From: Roseiarcus fermentans | GTDB taxonomy: Bacteria; Pseudomonadota; Alphaproteobacteria; Rhizobiales; Beijerinckiaceae | DNA length: 64,000 nt | NCBI RefSeq assembly: GCF_003315135.1 | Contig: NZ_QNRK01000002.1 | Span: 244,540-308,539, forward strand | Reading direction: 5' to 3' | In this document: positions 25,548 to 34,395 of the stretch, one piece after another | Layout of the letters: each line of letters begins with the position of its first letter | Position numbering within the stretch: the first letter of the stretch is position 1 | Notes under the pieces: generated by a model | What the model saw: the letters and a program-made list of their open reading frames with translations, nothing else | What the model was told of the DNA's origin: nothing | The model's database searches: none | Position numbers and translations under genes: made by a program

Positions 25548-27455
25548 TTGCAGTTCTATCTCGACGCCTTCCGCACCGGCGATCCCGAACTCCTCCCGCC
25601 CAATCCCGATCCGGCCATGCTCGCCGACACGGACGCGCTGCCGGACGAGGTCGACGTGCTGATCGTCGGCTGCGGCCCCGCCGGCCTGACGCTCGCCGCC
25701 CAGCTTTCCCGCTTTCCCGCGATCAGGACCCGCATCGTCGAGCAGAAGGACGGCCCGCTCATGTTCGGCCAGGCCGACGGCATCGCCTGCCGGTCGATGG
25801 AGATGTTCCAGGCCTTTGCCATGCGCGAGCGCGTCGAGCGCGAGGCCTACTGGGTCAACGAGACGGCGTTCTGGAAGCCGAGCGCGGAGCGGCCGGGCGA
25901 GATCGTGCGCTCGGGCCTCATTCAGGACGTCGAGGACGGGCTCGCGCCCTATCCGCACGTGATCATCAACCAGGCGCGGGTGCACCAGTTCTTCCTCGAC
26001 ATCATGGCGCGCGCGCCGAACCGGCTCATCCCCAACTACCATCGCCGCTTCGCCGGCCTCGAGATCGGCGCCGACGCCGTGACCGCGCGCATCGAACGGC
26101 TCGACGACGCGCATGAAGGCGAGATCGAGACGGTCCGGGCGCGCTACGTGGTCGGCGCCGACGGCGCGCGCTCGTCCGTGCGCGAGGCGCTCGGTTTCCG
26201 GCTGGTCGGCGACGCCGCCAATCAGGCCTGGGGCGTGATGGACGTGCTCGCCGTCACCGACTTTCCCGACATCCGCAAGAAGTGCGTCATCCAGTCGGAG
26301 CGCGAGGGCAACGTTCTCGTCATCCCGCGCGAGGGCGGCTACATGCTGCGCATCTACGTGGAGATGGACAAACTCGCCGGCAACGAGCGCGTCACCGACC
26401 GCGCGATCGGCCTCGACGACATCGTGCGCGCCGCCGAGCGCATCTTCAGGCCTTACACGTTCGAGGCGAAATCGGTGTCCTGGTGGTCGGTCTACGAGGT
26501 CGGCCAGCGCATCACCGATCATTTCGACGACGCGTCGCCCACGCAAGGGGCGCGCGACCCGCGGGTCTTCATCATGGGCGACGCCTGCCATACCCACAGC
26601 GCCAAGGCCGGCCAGGGCCTCAACGTCTCGGTCATGGACGCGTTCAATCTGGGCTGGAAGCTCGCCGCCGTGCTCGACGGGCGCGCGCCCGCGGCCCTGC
26701 TTTCGACCTATTCGGCCGAGCGGCGCGCGATCGCCCAGACCCTGATCGACTTCGACCGCGAATGGGCGGCGATGATGGCGGCGCCGCTGAAATCGCCGGC
26801 GGTTCCGCACGGCGTCGACCCGGCCGAGTTGCAGGCCTATTTCGTCCGGCACGGCCGCTACACGGCGGGCGTTGCGACGCGCTATGCGCGATCCGCCCTG
26901 ACCGGCGGGACCGAGCATCAGGCGCTGGCGAAGGGCTTCGAGATCGGGACGCGCTTCCACTCGGCGCCGGTCGTGCGGCTCGCCGACGCCAAGGCGATCG
27001 AACTGATCGAGACGATGGAGGCAGACGGCCGCTTCCGCCTGATCGCCTTCGCCGACCGCGGCGATCCAGCGGCGCGGGGCTCGAAAATCCGGGATTTCTG
27101 CGAATTCGTGGCCGAAACGCTCGCGCCGCGCTTCACCCCGCGGGGCCGCGACATCGACGCGATGTTCGATCTGCGCGCGGTGTTCCAGCAGGGCCATCGC
27201 GACCTCGACCTCAGGGCGATGCCGGCGCCGCTGCGGCCGGCGAAGGGCCCGCTCGGGCTCACCGACTACGAGAAGATGTTCTGCCCGCATTTCAAGTCGG
27301 GCGTCGACATTTTCGACCTGCGCGGCGTCGATCGCGAGCGCGGCGCCCTCGTCGTGGTGCGGCCGGACCAGTACGTCGCGCACGTGCTGCCGCTCGACGC
27401 CCACGCGGAGTTGGCCGCCTTCTTCGCCGGGTTCCTGATCCCGGTCGCGGCGTGA
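25548..27455 (+). CDS. mobA: 3-hydroxybenzoate 4-monooxygenase (FAD dependent)
   Basis: A 635-residue group A flavoprotein that would hydroxylate 3-hydroxybenzoate to protocatechuate with NADPH and O2. It has the Rossmann motif VDVLIVGCGPAGLTLA, the DG motif VVGADGARSSVREALG, the second FAD motif RVFIMGDACHTHSAKAGQGLN, and the long C-terminal thioredoxin-like domain of the phenol hydroxylase/MobA branch. Its overall length and QADGIACRSMEMFQAF block fit MobA. Start is TTG at 25548 with AAGGACA eight bases upstream. Regulation by the divergent MarR gene is likely. Confidence 0.82.
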   Translation: MQFYLDAFRTGDPELLPPNPDPAMLADTDALPDEVDVLIVGCGPAGLTLAAQLSRFPAIRTRIVEQKDGPLMFGQADGIACRSMEMFQAFAMRERVEREAYWVNETAFWKPSAERPGEIVRSGLIQDVEDGLAPYPHVIINQARVHQFFLDIMARAPNRLIPNYHRRFAGLEIGADAVTARIERLDDAHEGEIETVRARYVVGADGARSSVREALGFRLVGDAANQAWGVMDVLAVTDFPDIRKKCVIQSEREGNVLVIPREGGYMLRIYVEMDKLAGNERVTDRAIGLDDIVRAAERIFRPYTFEAKSVSWWSVYEVGQRITDHFDDASPTQGARDPRVFIMGDACHTHSAKAGQGLNVSVMDAFNLGWKLAAVLDGRAPAALLSTYSAERRAIAQTLIDFDREWAAMMAAPLKSPAVPHGVDPAELQAYFVRHGRYTAGVATRYARSALTGGTEHQALAKGFEIGTRFHSAPVVRLADAKAIELIETMEADGRFRLIAFADRGDPAARGSKIRDFCEFVAETLAPRFTPRGRDIDAMFDLRAVFQQGHRDLDLRAMPAPLRPAKGPLGLTDYEKMFCPHFKSGVDIFDLRGVDRERGALVVVRPDQYVAHVLPLDAHAELAAFFAGFLIPVAA

Positions 27456-27556
27456 TCCCGGTCGCTTGCAGAAAACGGTAGTCCGCCGCCGGCGCTTCTG
27501 TAGCCGCGCTCGCTGCGCGCGGCGCCCGGCCAGCGGCCGCGCCTACACCGAAGCGG

Positions 27557-28690
27557 TCAGAACCCGCCGATCTTCAGCGTCGCGGCGACGTTGCGCGCGG
27601 TGCGGCGAAGGTTGCCCGCGGCGTCGGCGAGCGCTTCCGCCAGCGTGCACGGCCGCTCGAGCACGCTGAACACGGCCGCGATCCCGTGCTCGTGGACGGC
27701 CTCGAACCCCGGGCCGAGGCTGCCGGCGATGGCGATCACCGGTTTGCCGCGCCGGCTGGCCGCGGCGGCGACGCCGATCGGCGTCTTGCCGTGGACGGTC
27801 TGGCCGTCGATGCGCCCCTCGCCGGTGACGACGAGATCGGCGTCCGCGACGATCCGGTCCATCCCCACCGCGGCCAACACGATCTCGGTCCCGGAGCGCA
27901 GGCGCGCGCCCAAGAACGCGTGCAGGGCCGCGCCCAAGCCCCCCGCGGCGCCCGCGCCGGGCATGTCGGCGACCGATACGCCGAGCGTGCGCTCGATCGC
28001 CGCGGCGTAGCGGGCGAGGTTGGCGTCGAGAACCCGGACCATTTCCGGCGTCGCGCCCTTCTGCGGCCCGAAGATCGCCGACGCGCCGCGTGGGCCGACG
28101 AGCGGATTGTCGACGTCGCAGGCAACCTCGATCGTGGACTCCGAGATGCGGGGATCGAGCCCGGACACGTCGATTCGCGCGAGGGTTTCGAGCGCCCCGC
28201 CGCCGCGGGCGAGTTCGCCGCCGCTCGCGTCGAGAAACCGGACGCCGAGCGCCTGCAGCATGCCGGCGCCGCCGTCATTGGTGGCGCTGCCGCCGACGCC
28301 GACGATGAAACGGCGCCGGCCATCGTCGAGCGCGGCCCGGATCAGCTGGCCGACGCCGAAGGTGGTGGTCAGAAGCGGGTTGCGCCTGCCCGGCGGAACG
28401 CGTTCGAGCCCCGCGGCCGCGGCCATTTCGATCACCGCCGCGCCGTCGCCGGCGACGCCGTAAAAAGCCTCGACTTCATCCCCGAGCGGGCCAGCGACCC
28501 GCAGCCCGACGCGACGCCCGCCCGTCGCCGCGACCAGCGCGTCGACCGTGCCCTCGCCGCCGTCGGCGACCGGCAGGAGGACATAGTCGGCGTCGGGAAA
28601 GACGGCGCGAAAGCCCGCGCAGATGGCCTGCGCGACCTCGACCGCGGTGAGGCTTTCCTTGAACGAGTCCGGCGCGATGACGATCTTCAA
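27557..28690 (-). CDS. Glycerate 2-kinase (GarK/GlxK type)
   Basis: A 377-residue type I glycerate kinase that phosphorylates D-glycerate to 2-phosphoglycerate. Motifs include MKIVIAPDSFKESLTAVEVA at the N-terminus, PVADGGEGTVDALV, FIVGVGGSATNDGGAGMLQALG and DLVVTGEGRIDGQTVHGKTP. The order is glutathione transferase then kinase on the minus strand, nine bases apart, so they may be co-transcribed. Glycerate could come from glyoxylate metabolism. It is not obviously linked to the FkbH cluster downstream. Confidence 0.92.
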   Translation of the reverse strand: MKIVIAPDSFKESLTAVEVAQAICAGFRAVFPDADYVLLPVADGGEGTVDALVAATGGRRVGLRVAGPLGDEVEAFYGVAGDGAAVIEMAAAAGLERVPPGRRNPLLTTTFGVGQLIRAALDDGRRRFIVGVGGSATNDGGAGMLQALGVRFLDASGGELARGGGALETLARIDVSGLDPRISESTIEVACDVDNPLVGPRGASAIFGPQKGATPEMVRVLDANLARYAAAIERTLGVSVADMPGAGAAGGLGAALHAFLGARLRSGTEIVLAAVGMDRIVADADLVVTGEGRIDGQTVHGKTPIGVAAAASRRGKPVIAIAGSLGPGFEAVHEHGIAAVFSVLERPCTLAEALADAAGNLRRTARNVAATLKIGGF

Positions 28691-28699
28691 CGCTGCGCT

Positions 28700-29308
28700 T
28701 CACCCCCTGAACCGGGTCTCCTCGAAGCTCGGCGTCGCCGCGGCGAACAGGTCGAGCCAGGCGACGAGGCCGGGATGGCGGGCGCGCCACGCCCCCTCGA
28801 ACCGCAGGTCGAGATAGCCGAGCGCGCAGGCGAGCGCGATCGTGCCGATGTCGCTGAGCTCTTCCGGCAGCGCCGACTCGAAGGCCGACAGGCCGCGGGC
28901 GATCTTGTCCTGCTGGTAGGCGATCCACTTGTCGGAGCGCTTGTCGGGCTCGCGCCATACCGATTCGTAGCGGATGAGCACGGCGGCTTCCATGATGCCG
29001 TCCGCCAGCGCCTGCTGGGTCAGCGAGCAGAAACGCTTCGGGCCGCCCGCCGGAATGATCTTGCCGCCGCCTGCGAGGGTGTCGAGATATTCGACGATCA
29101 CCGCGCTGTCGTACACGACGGCGCCGCCTTCGAGCACGAGCGCCGGAATTTTCCCCAGCGGATTCTCCGTCCGCAGTGAATCGGCCGGATCGTTCGTGTC
29201 GGCCGGCACGACCTCGATCCGGTCGTCGAGCTCCAGCACGGCGGCGGCGATCCGCACCTTGCGCGCGAACGGCGACGGCGCGGCGGCTCTCAGGACAAGC
29301 ATGGTCAT
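28700..29308 (-). CDS. Glutathione S-transferase family protein
   Basis: A 202-residue cytosolic GST. The thioredoxin-like N-terminal domain carries the Ser of SPFARKVRI, the cis-Pro in GKIPALVLEGGAVVYDSAVIVEYLD (with the glutathione-binding DSAVI), and the C-terminal helical domain runs from about residue 90. Substrate unknown. A GAAAGAGGGGTATGACC ribosome region precedes the ATG at 29308; a second ATG two codons in is also possible. Confidence 0.87.
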   Translation of the reverse strand: MTMLVLRAAAPSPFARKVRIAAAVLELDDRIEVVPADTNDPADSLRTENPLGKIPALVLEGGAVVYDSAVIVEYLDTLAGGGKIIPAGGPKRFCSLTQQALADGIMEAAVLIRYESVWREPDKRSDKWIAYQQDKIARGLSAFESALPEELSDIGTIALACALGYLDLRFEGAWRARHPGLVAWLDLFAAATPSFEETRFRG

Positions 29309-29455
29309 ACCCCTCTTTCACGGGCGAATGGGCGCGACCGGCCGCGCTTTCGCTCGCCTGCCCGTTGTAGCGCAATCGCGCCCCCCATATAAGGGCGTGA
29401 AACCAACGGCCTGCACGGGAACCGGCGCCGGCGGGAATTTTTCCAGGGGATCGCC

Positions 29456-30427
29456 ATGTCTTCTCATCACCCCCGGCGCGAGCGCGTGGTCATCGTCGGG
29501 TCGGGACCGGCCGGCTACACCGCGGCGATCTACGCCGCCCGCGCCATGCTCGAACCGCTCCTGCTGTCGGGATACGAGGCCGGCGGCCAGCTGATGATCA
29601 CCACCGATGTGGAGAACTATCCGGGCTTCGCCGAGCCGATCCAGGGGCCGTGGCTGATGGAGCAGATGCGCGCCCAGGCCGAGCACGTCGGCGCGCGGAT
29701 CGAAGGCGAAACCGTGGTCGCGCTCGATCTCGGGAGCCGCCCGTTCACGATCCGCTGCGACAGCGGCCGGACCATTCTGGCCGACGCCGTGATCCTCGCC
29801 ACCGGCGCCAAGGCGCGCTGGCTCGACCTGCCGAGCGAACAGACGTTCCGCGGCTTCGGCGTCTCGGCCTGCGCGACCTGCGACGGCTTCTTCTTCCGCG
29901 GCAAGTCGGTGATCGTGGTCGGCGGCGGCAATTCGGCGGTCGAGGAGGCGCTCTACCTCTCGCACATCGCGGCTGCCGTCACCGTCGTCCACCGTCGCGA
30001 CGGGTTCCGCGCCGAGAAGGTCATGATCGAGCGGCTGCTCGCGCGGCCGAACGTCACGGTGCGCTGGATGAGCGTCGTCGACGACGTTCTGGGACAGGAG
30101 GAGCCGCGCGGCGTGACCCACGTCCGGCTCAGGAACGTCGCCACCGGCGCGGTCGAGGACCTCGCGACCGACGGCGTGTTCGTCGCGATCGGCCATGCGC
30201 CGGCGACCGAGCTCGTGCGCGGGCAGGTCGAGCTCAAGCCCAACGGCTATGTGAAGACCACGCCCGGGTCGACCGCGACGAGCGTCGCGGGACTGTTCGC
30301 GGCCGGCGACGTCGCCGACGACGTGTTCCGGCAGGCGGTGACTGCGGCGGGGATGGGCTGCATGGCGGCGCTCGAGGCGGACCGGTGGCTGGCCGCGCAG
30401 GCGCCGGCGCGGCAGGCGGCGGAATAA
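29456..30427 (+). CDS. trxB: Thioredoxin reductase
   Basis: A 323-residue flavoprotein passing electrons from NADPH to thioredoxin. It has the FAD motif VVIVGSGPAGYTAAIYAARA, the redox CATC (Cys139 and Cys142) in SACATCDGFFFRGK, the NADPH motif VVGGGNSAVEEALYLS, and the C-terminal GLFAAGDVADDVFRQAVTAAGMGC. It is followed 72 bases later by an LsrB/VtlR-like LysR gene, an order conserved in Hyphomicrobiales. Confidence 0.95.
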   Translation: MSSHHPRRERVVIVGSGPAGYTAAIYAARAMLEPLLLSGYEAGGQLMITTDVENYPGFAEPIQGPWLMEQMRAQAEHVGARIEGETVVALDLGSRPFTIRCDSGRTILADAVILATGAKARWLDLPSEQTFRGFGVSACATCDGFFFRGKSVIVVGGGNSAVEEALYLSHIAAAVTVVHRRDGFRAEKVMIERLLARPNVTVRWMSVVDDVLGQEEPRGVTHVRLRNVATGAVEDLATDGVFVAIGHAPATELVRGQVELKPNGYVKTTPGSTATSVAGLFAAGDVADDVFRQAVTAAGMGCMAALEADRWLAAQAPARQAAE

Positions 30428-30499
30428 GGACGCGAAAGGGCGCGCGCCGGACGACGCTCCCCGCGACGATGCGACCGGCAGGGCTCTTTGGAAAACGTC

Positions 30500-31393
30500 A
30501 TGGACTGGGACAAGTTGCGTATCTTTCAGGCCGCCGCCGACGCCGGGTCGTTCACCCACGCCGGCGAGACCCTCGGCCTGAGTCAGTCCGCGGTCAGCCG
30601 GCAGGTCGGGGCGCTCGAAGCCGACCTCGGCGCGCCGCTGTTTCACCGCCACGCGCGCGGCCTGATCCTCACCGAGCAGGGCGAGATGCTGCTCGGCGCG
30701 GTGCGCGATGTGGTGCTCAAGCTCGACGCCGTCAGGAGCCGCCTGATCGACAGCCGCGAGAAGCCGACCGGCGAACTCCGGATCACCACCACCCTCGGCC
30801 TCGGCGCCAACTGGCTCGCGCCCCGGCTCGGCGAATTCGTCGATCTCTATCCGGAGGTGAAGCTGCAGCTGCTGCTGTCCGACGAGGATCTCGACCTCGG
30901 CATGCGCGAGGCCGACGTGGCGCTGCGGCTGCGCGAGCCGAGCCAGCCCGACCTGATCCGCCGCCGGCTGTTCACCGTGCATTTCCACGCCTACGCCTCG
31001 GCCGATTACCTCAAGAAACATCCGCAGCCGCGCAAGGTGGATGATCTCGACCATCACCATCTCGTCGCCTTCGGCGCGGCGACCGCGACGCATCTGCTCT
31101 ATGACCTGAACTCGTTGCTCTCGCTCGGGCGCGATCCAAAGAACCCGCGCACGCCGCACATCGCCGTCAACAACCTCAGCGCCATGGCGCGCGCAGTCGA
31201 GAACGGCGTCGGCGTCGCGGTGCTGCCGGACTATGTCGTGCAGGCCGGCTCGAATCTGGTGCGGCTCCTGCCGCAGGCGGACATGCCGGAGATGGACTGC
31301 TTCCTCGTCTATGCCGAGGAACTGAAGAACGTCGCGCGCGTGCAGGCGTTCCGGGACTTCCTGGTCGCCGCCGCGCAGCGCTGGCGCTACTGA
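30500..31393 (+). CDS. LysR-type regulator of the LsrB/VtlR group
   Basis: A 297-residue LysR regulator. The N-terminal helix-turn-helix MDWDKLRIFQAAADAGSFTHAGETL...QSAVSRQVGALEADLG is nearly the signature of rhizobial LsrB and Brucella VtlR, and VPLFHRHARGLILTEQGE-like text follows. The effector domain fills the rest. In relatives it controls redox, envelope and small-RNA genes and lies next to trxB, as here. The ATG at 30500 begins with the conserved MDWDKLR; the in-frame TTG at 30488 is an alternative. Confidence 0.85.
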   Translation: MDWDKLRIFQAAADAGSFTHAGETLGLSQSAVSRQVGALEADLGAPLFHRHARGLILTEQGEMLLGAVRDVVLKLDAVRSRLIDSREKPTGELRITTTLGLGANWLAPRLGEFVDLYPEVKLQLLLSDEDLDLGMREADVALRLREPSQPDLIRRRLFTVHFHAYASADYLKKHPQPRKVDDLDHHHLVAFGAATATHLLYDLNSLLSLGRDPKNPRTPHIAVNNLSAMARAVENGVGVAVLPDYVVQAGSNLVRLLPQADMPEMDCFLVYAEELKNVARVQAFRDFLVAAAQRWRY

Positions 31394-31406
31394 TCGGCGG
31401 GCCCGG

Positions 31407-31805
31407 TCAGAGCAACTGGACGAATTCCACGATCACCCCGCGGGTCGCGGCGGGTCGCAGGAAATTGCAGAGAAACGGGCCCGCGCCCTTGACCGGCTCG
31501 GACTCCAGAAACGTCATGCCTCGGGCTTCGTAGTCGCGCATGGTCGCCATGAGGTCGGCAACCTCGAGGGCGATGTGATGCAACCCGCCGGCGCCCTTGT
31601 TGAACCGCTCGAGCGGTCCGCCCCGCGGGACGACGAACTCGATCGGCGACCCCTTGCCCGCCCTGGCGAAGATGCACAGAGCCGACCATTGCGGCACGAA
31701 GCCGCGATAGTCTTCCTCGAGGCCGAGGGTCGCCATCATCGCAAAGGCGTCTTCCTCGCTCGGCTGCACGATGCCGACGTGATGGAGCGGCAGTCCGGCG
31801 ATCAT
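31407..31805 (-). CDS. VOC-superfamily protein (methylmalonyl-CoA epimerase-like fold)
   Basis: A 132-residue vicinal-oxygen-chelate protein with two beta-alpha-beta-beta-beta modules. Candidate metal ligands are His8/His9 (LPLHHVGI), Glu in SPIEFVV, His in GLHHIALEV and Glu in VIVEFVQLL, the four-ligand pattern of epimerases and glyoxalases. The ATG at 31805 overlaps the stop of the SGNH-like gene by four bases, so it is the last gene of the ACP/FkbH/MBOAT operon. It may epimerise or lyse the carrier-bound C3 unit; this is inferred from context. Confidence 0.75.
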   Translation of the reverse strand: MIAGLPLHHVGIVQPSEEDAFAMMATLGLEEDYRGFVPQWSALCIFARAGKGSPIEFVVPRGGPLERFNKGAGGLHHIALEVADLMATMRDYEARGMTFLESEPVKGAGPFLCNFLRPAATRGVIVEFVQLL

Positions 31806-32827
31806 GTTCCCGCCTCCCCGAGCCATTGCGCGACCGGCCCGACCAGCCAGTCGGTCAGCACCTCCGCGCCGTGACGGGTGAGATGTCCGTAGTCGGCGTA
31901 CCATTCCGCGTGCGTGGACAGGAATCCGGCGTTCAGCACCGGGCCATAGCGCTCGTACAGCGTCCGCTCCTGAACGTCCGCGAGCGCGCTCGGGCCGGTG
32001 TAATACGGCAGGAACACGAAGGCCACCCGGACGCCGTTCTTCTGCGCCATCTCCGCGATCTTTCGGACATAGTGGCGCTCGTCGCCGAACTCCACGTCGG
32101 CTAGGCTCGCCGGCAGAAACGGCGGGTGGTTTCCGCCCTCGAGCTTTCTGACGCCGCGCACGAGTTCGTCGTGCGACGCCGGATTCTCGCCGTCCTTGAC
32201 GTGTCCGTCCGGCAGGACGAGGCTGCCGGTCGTGTCGACCGACGGTCCCCGGTAGCGGGCGGGATCGAATCGCCTGGCGAGGCCGAACGCGTCCGGGAAC
32301 CAGCCGGCGCCGAACAGGCGCATCTGCCGGAAGGGCAGGTAGATCAGGTCCGAGACGTAGTTGACGTCGGCGAGATAGCCCGGGTCGACGATGTCCCGGC
32401 GGCGGGCGAGGTATTTGTACGCCGAATGACCGTAACGGGACGGCTTCTCGATCACGCCGAGGACGAGCAGCTTCGGCTTTTTCGCCGCGAACAGTTGTTC
32501 CGCGACCGCCCAGTTGATGTTTCTCCCGGTCTCGGGCAGCGAAAAGTTGACCACGTTCGACGGCAGGCCGCGCGCCTCGAGCGCCTGCGCGAGCCGCGGC
32601 GCGTTCACCCCCGCCCCCATCCGCGACGGCCCCAGGAACACGACATCGATCGGCTTCGGATCGAAGTGGATGCGCTCGTAGATCCAGCGCGCGTTGGCGT
32701 GAATGGTGCCGTCGAGCAATTGCCAGCGCTGGTAGGGGTCGTCCGGCAGGAAGGCCGCGACGGCGGCCGAGGCGAGCGCCACGGCGAGGACGACCAGGAT
32801 CTTCCGGAAGGCTCTGAGCGGGACCAT
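31802..32827 (-). CDS. Membrane-anchored SGNH/DltD-like protein
   Basis: A 341-residue protein with an N-terminal membrane anchor (residues about 7-26) and a periplasmic domain. Ser68 in VVFLGPSRMG fits the SGNH block I nucleophile, and Asp312/His315 in DYGHLTRHGAEVLTDWL fit the block V DxxH dyad, a layout like DltD and AlgJ/AlgX partners of MBOAT acyltransferases. The ATG at 32827 is eight bases after the MBOAT stop. A much longer open frame continues upstream through the MBOAT gene but is out of frame with it and has no similarity. Acyl transfer to a surface glycan is inferred. Confidence 0.7.
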   Translation of the reverse strand: MVPLRAFRKILVVLAVALASAAVAAFLPDDPYQRWQLLDGTIHANARWIYERIHFDPKPIDVVFLGPSRMGAGVNAPRLAQALEARGLPSNVVNFSLPETGRNINWAVAEQLFAAKKPKLLVLGVIEKPSRYGHSAYKYLARRRDIVDPGYLADVNYVSDLIYLPFRQMRLFGAGWFPDAFGLARRFDPARYRGPSVDTTGSLVLPDGHVKDGENPASHDELVRGVRKLEGGNHPPFLPASLADVEFGDERHYVRKIAEMAQKNGVRVAFVFLPYYTGPSALADVQERTLYERYGPVLNAGFLSTHAEWYADYGHLTRHGAEVLTDWLVGPVAQWLGEAGT

Positions 32828-32835
32828 CGGACGCC

Positions 32836-34392
32836 CTAGAAGTTGAAGTACAGGAACACCGCCTGCCCGCGCTGGATGAACGTCACCCCGAGGAACAGGA
32901 CCACGCCGAGCGCGATCAGCCCGACCGTGTTCGGCCGCCAGGCGAAGGCGATCGGCGGCCGGGCGACGTCGCTCCACTCCTTCCAGTTGTAGGCCGGATC
33001 GAAGCGGGACATGATCTGCTGGGTGTTGGGAAAGAAGGCCACGATCGCGGCGCAGACGACGACCGTCGCGGCGACGTCCCAGGCGGGCGCGCTCGCGAAC
33101 CCGCCGCGCAGGCCCGCCATGCCGGTCCAGACGGTCGCCGCGGCGCCGACCGTCTTCGCCCGGAACACCACATTGGCGGCGAGAATGGCGACCAGCGTCA
33201 CGACCCGCGCCGCCGCGCGTCGCGCGGGTCCGGGCTCCGCGAGCTTCCTGCCCAGCTTGCGCAGCCGCCGCTGCAGCTTCGTCCGGCGCTCGCGCCAGAT
33301 CTCGAACGCGCTGACGTAGACGGCGTGCATGACGCCGAACAGGACGAAGGTCCATCCCGCCCCGTGCCAGACGCCGACGATGACGAAGGTCAGAAAGGTG
33401 GGCAGGCCGACGCTGACGGCGAACGCGCCCCAGCCGGAGAGACCGAGCCGCCAGGTCGAGCGGATCAGCGACAGCGACAGCGGCTGGAACACATAGGCGT
33501 AGATCATGCGCTGCAGCGTCATGTGCCAGCGCCGCCAGTAGTCGGCGATGTTGGCCGCGCGCAGCGGGGAATGGAAATTGAGCGGCAGCTTGACGCCGAA
33601 CATCCGGCCGAGGCCGATCGCCATGTCGGAATAGCCGGAGAAGTCGAAATAGACCTGAAAGGTGTACAGGATCGCCGCCAGCCATCCGGAGACGAAATCG
33701 ACGGCGCCGCCCTTGTCGGCGACGAGAAAGAGCTGGTCCGCGTAGCCGCTCGCGGTGTCGGCGATCACGGTCTTCTTGGCGAGGCCGATCGCCATGATCG
33801 CCAGTCCGACGAGGAGGTTCCTCCCGATCAGACGGCCGAACAGCGGCCCCTGAAGCTGCGGAACGACCTCCTTGTAGTGCACGATCGGTCCAGCGATCAG
33901 TTGCGGGAAGAACGCGGCGAACAGCGTGAAGTCGAGCAGGCTCATCCGACGCGCTTCGCCGCGCGAGGAGTCGACGAGATAGGCGATCTTCTGGAAGGTG
34001 TAGAACGAGATCGCGAGCGGCAGGACGATATGGTCGAGCGTCCAGTCGGCGCCGGTGAGCGCCCTGACGTTGTCGACGAAGAAATTGGCGTATTTGAAGT
34101 AGCCGAGCATGCCGATGTCGACGACGAGGCCGACCGTGAGCCACAGCCGCGACGCCTGCTGCCGCTTCGCCGCGACCGCCTTCTGGATCTGGTCCCCAAC
34201 GAGGTAGTTGAAGGCGATCGAGAACAGCAGCAGCCACAGATAGACCGGCCGCCACCAGGCGTAGAACCCGAGCGAGAGAGCCGCGAGCGTCGCCTTGGCG
34301 AGCGTCGGCGTCGGCCGCCGGCCCGCCCAGTAGGTCAGGACCAGGGCGAGCGGCAGGAAGCCGAACAGGAAGGGAAACGAGTTGAACAGCAC
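32836..34392 (-). CDS. MBOAT-family O-acyltransferase (AlgI/DltB-like)
   Basis: A 518-residue multi-helix inner-membrane protein of the MBOAT family. Signatures are FLFGFLPLALVLTYW at the start, GYFKYANFF, LPLAISFYTFQKIAYLVD, FPQLIAGPIVHY, FQVYFDFSGYSDMAIGLGRMFG, and the catalytic region with ADYWRRWHMTL (His290) and VGVWHGAGWTF (His343). AlgI moves acetyl, and DltB moves D-alanyl from its carrier protein, to extracytoplasmic polymers. Here the operon encodes its own carrier protein and C3-loading enzyme, so the donor may be that acyl-carrier thioester. It starts three bases after the second methyltransferase stop. Confidence 0.9.
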   Translation of the reverse strand: MLFNSFPFLFGFLPLALVLTYWAGRRPTPTLAKATLAALSLGFYAWWRPVYLWLLLFSIAFNYLVGDQIQKAVAAKRQQASRLWLTVGLVVDIGMLGYFKYANFFVDNVRALTGADWTLDHIVLPLAISFYTFQKIAYLVDSSRGEARRMSLLDFTLFAAFFPQLIAGPIVHYKEVVPQLQGPLFGRLIGRNLLVGLAIMAIGLAKKTVIADTASGYADQLFLVADKGGAVDFVSGWLAAILYTFQVYFDFSGYSDMAIGLGRMFGVKLPLNFHSPLRAANIADYWRRWHMTLQRMIYAYVFQPLSLSLIRSTWRLGLSGWGAFAVSVGLPTFLTFVIVGVWHGAGWTFVLFGVMHAVYVSAFEIWRERRTKLQRRLRKLGRKLAEPGPARRAAARVVTLVAILAANVVFRAKTVGAAATVWTGMAGLRGGFASAPAWDVAATVVVCAAIVAFFPNTQQIMSRFDPAYNWKEWSDVARPPIAFAWRPNTVGLIALGVVLFLGVTFIQRGQAVFLYFNF

Positions 34393-34395
34393 CCG

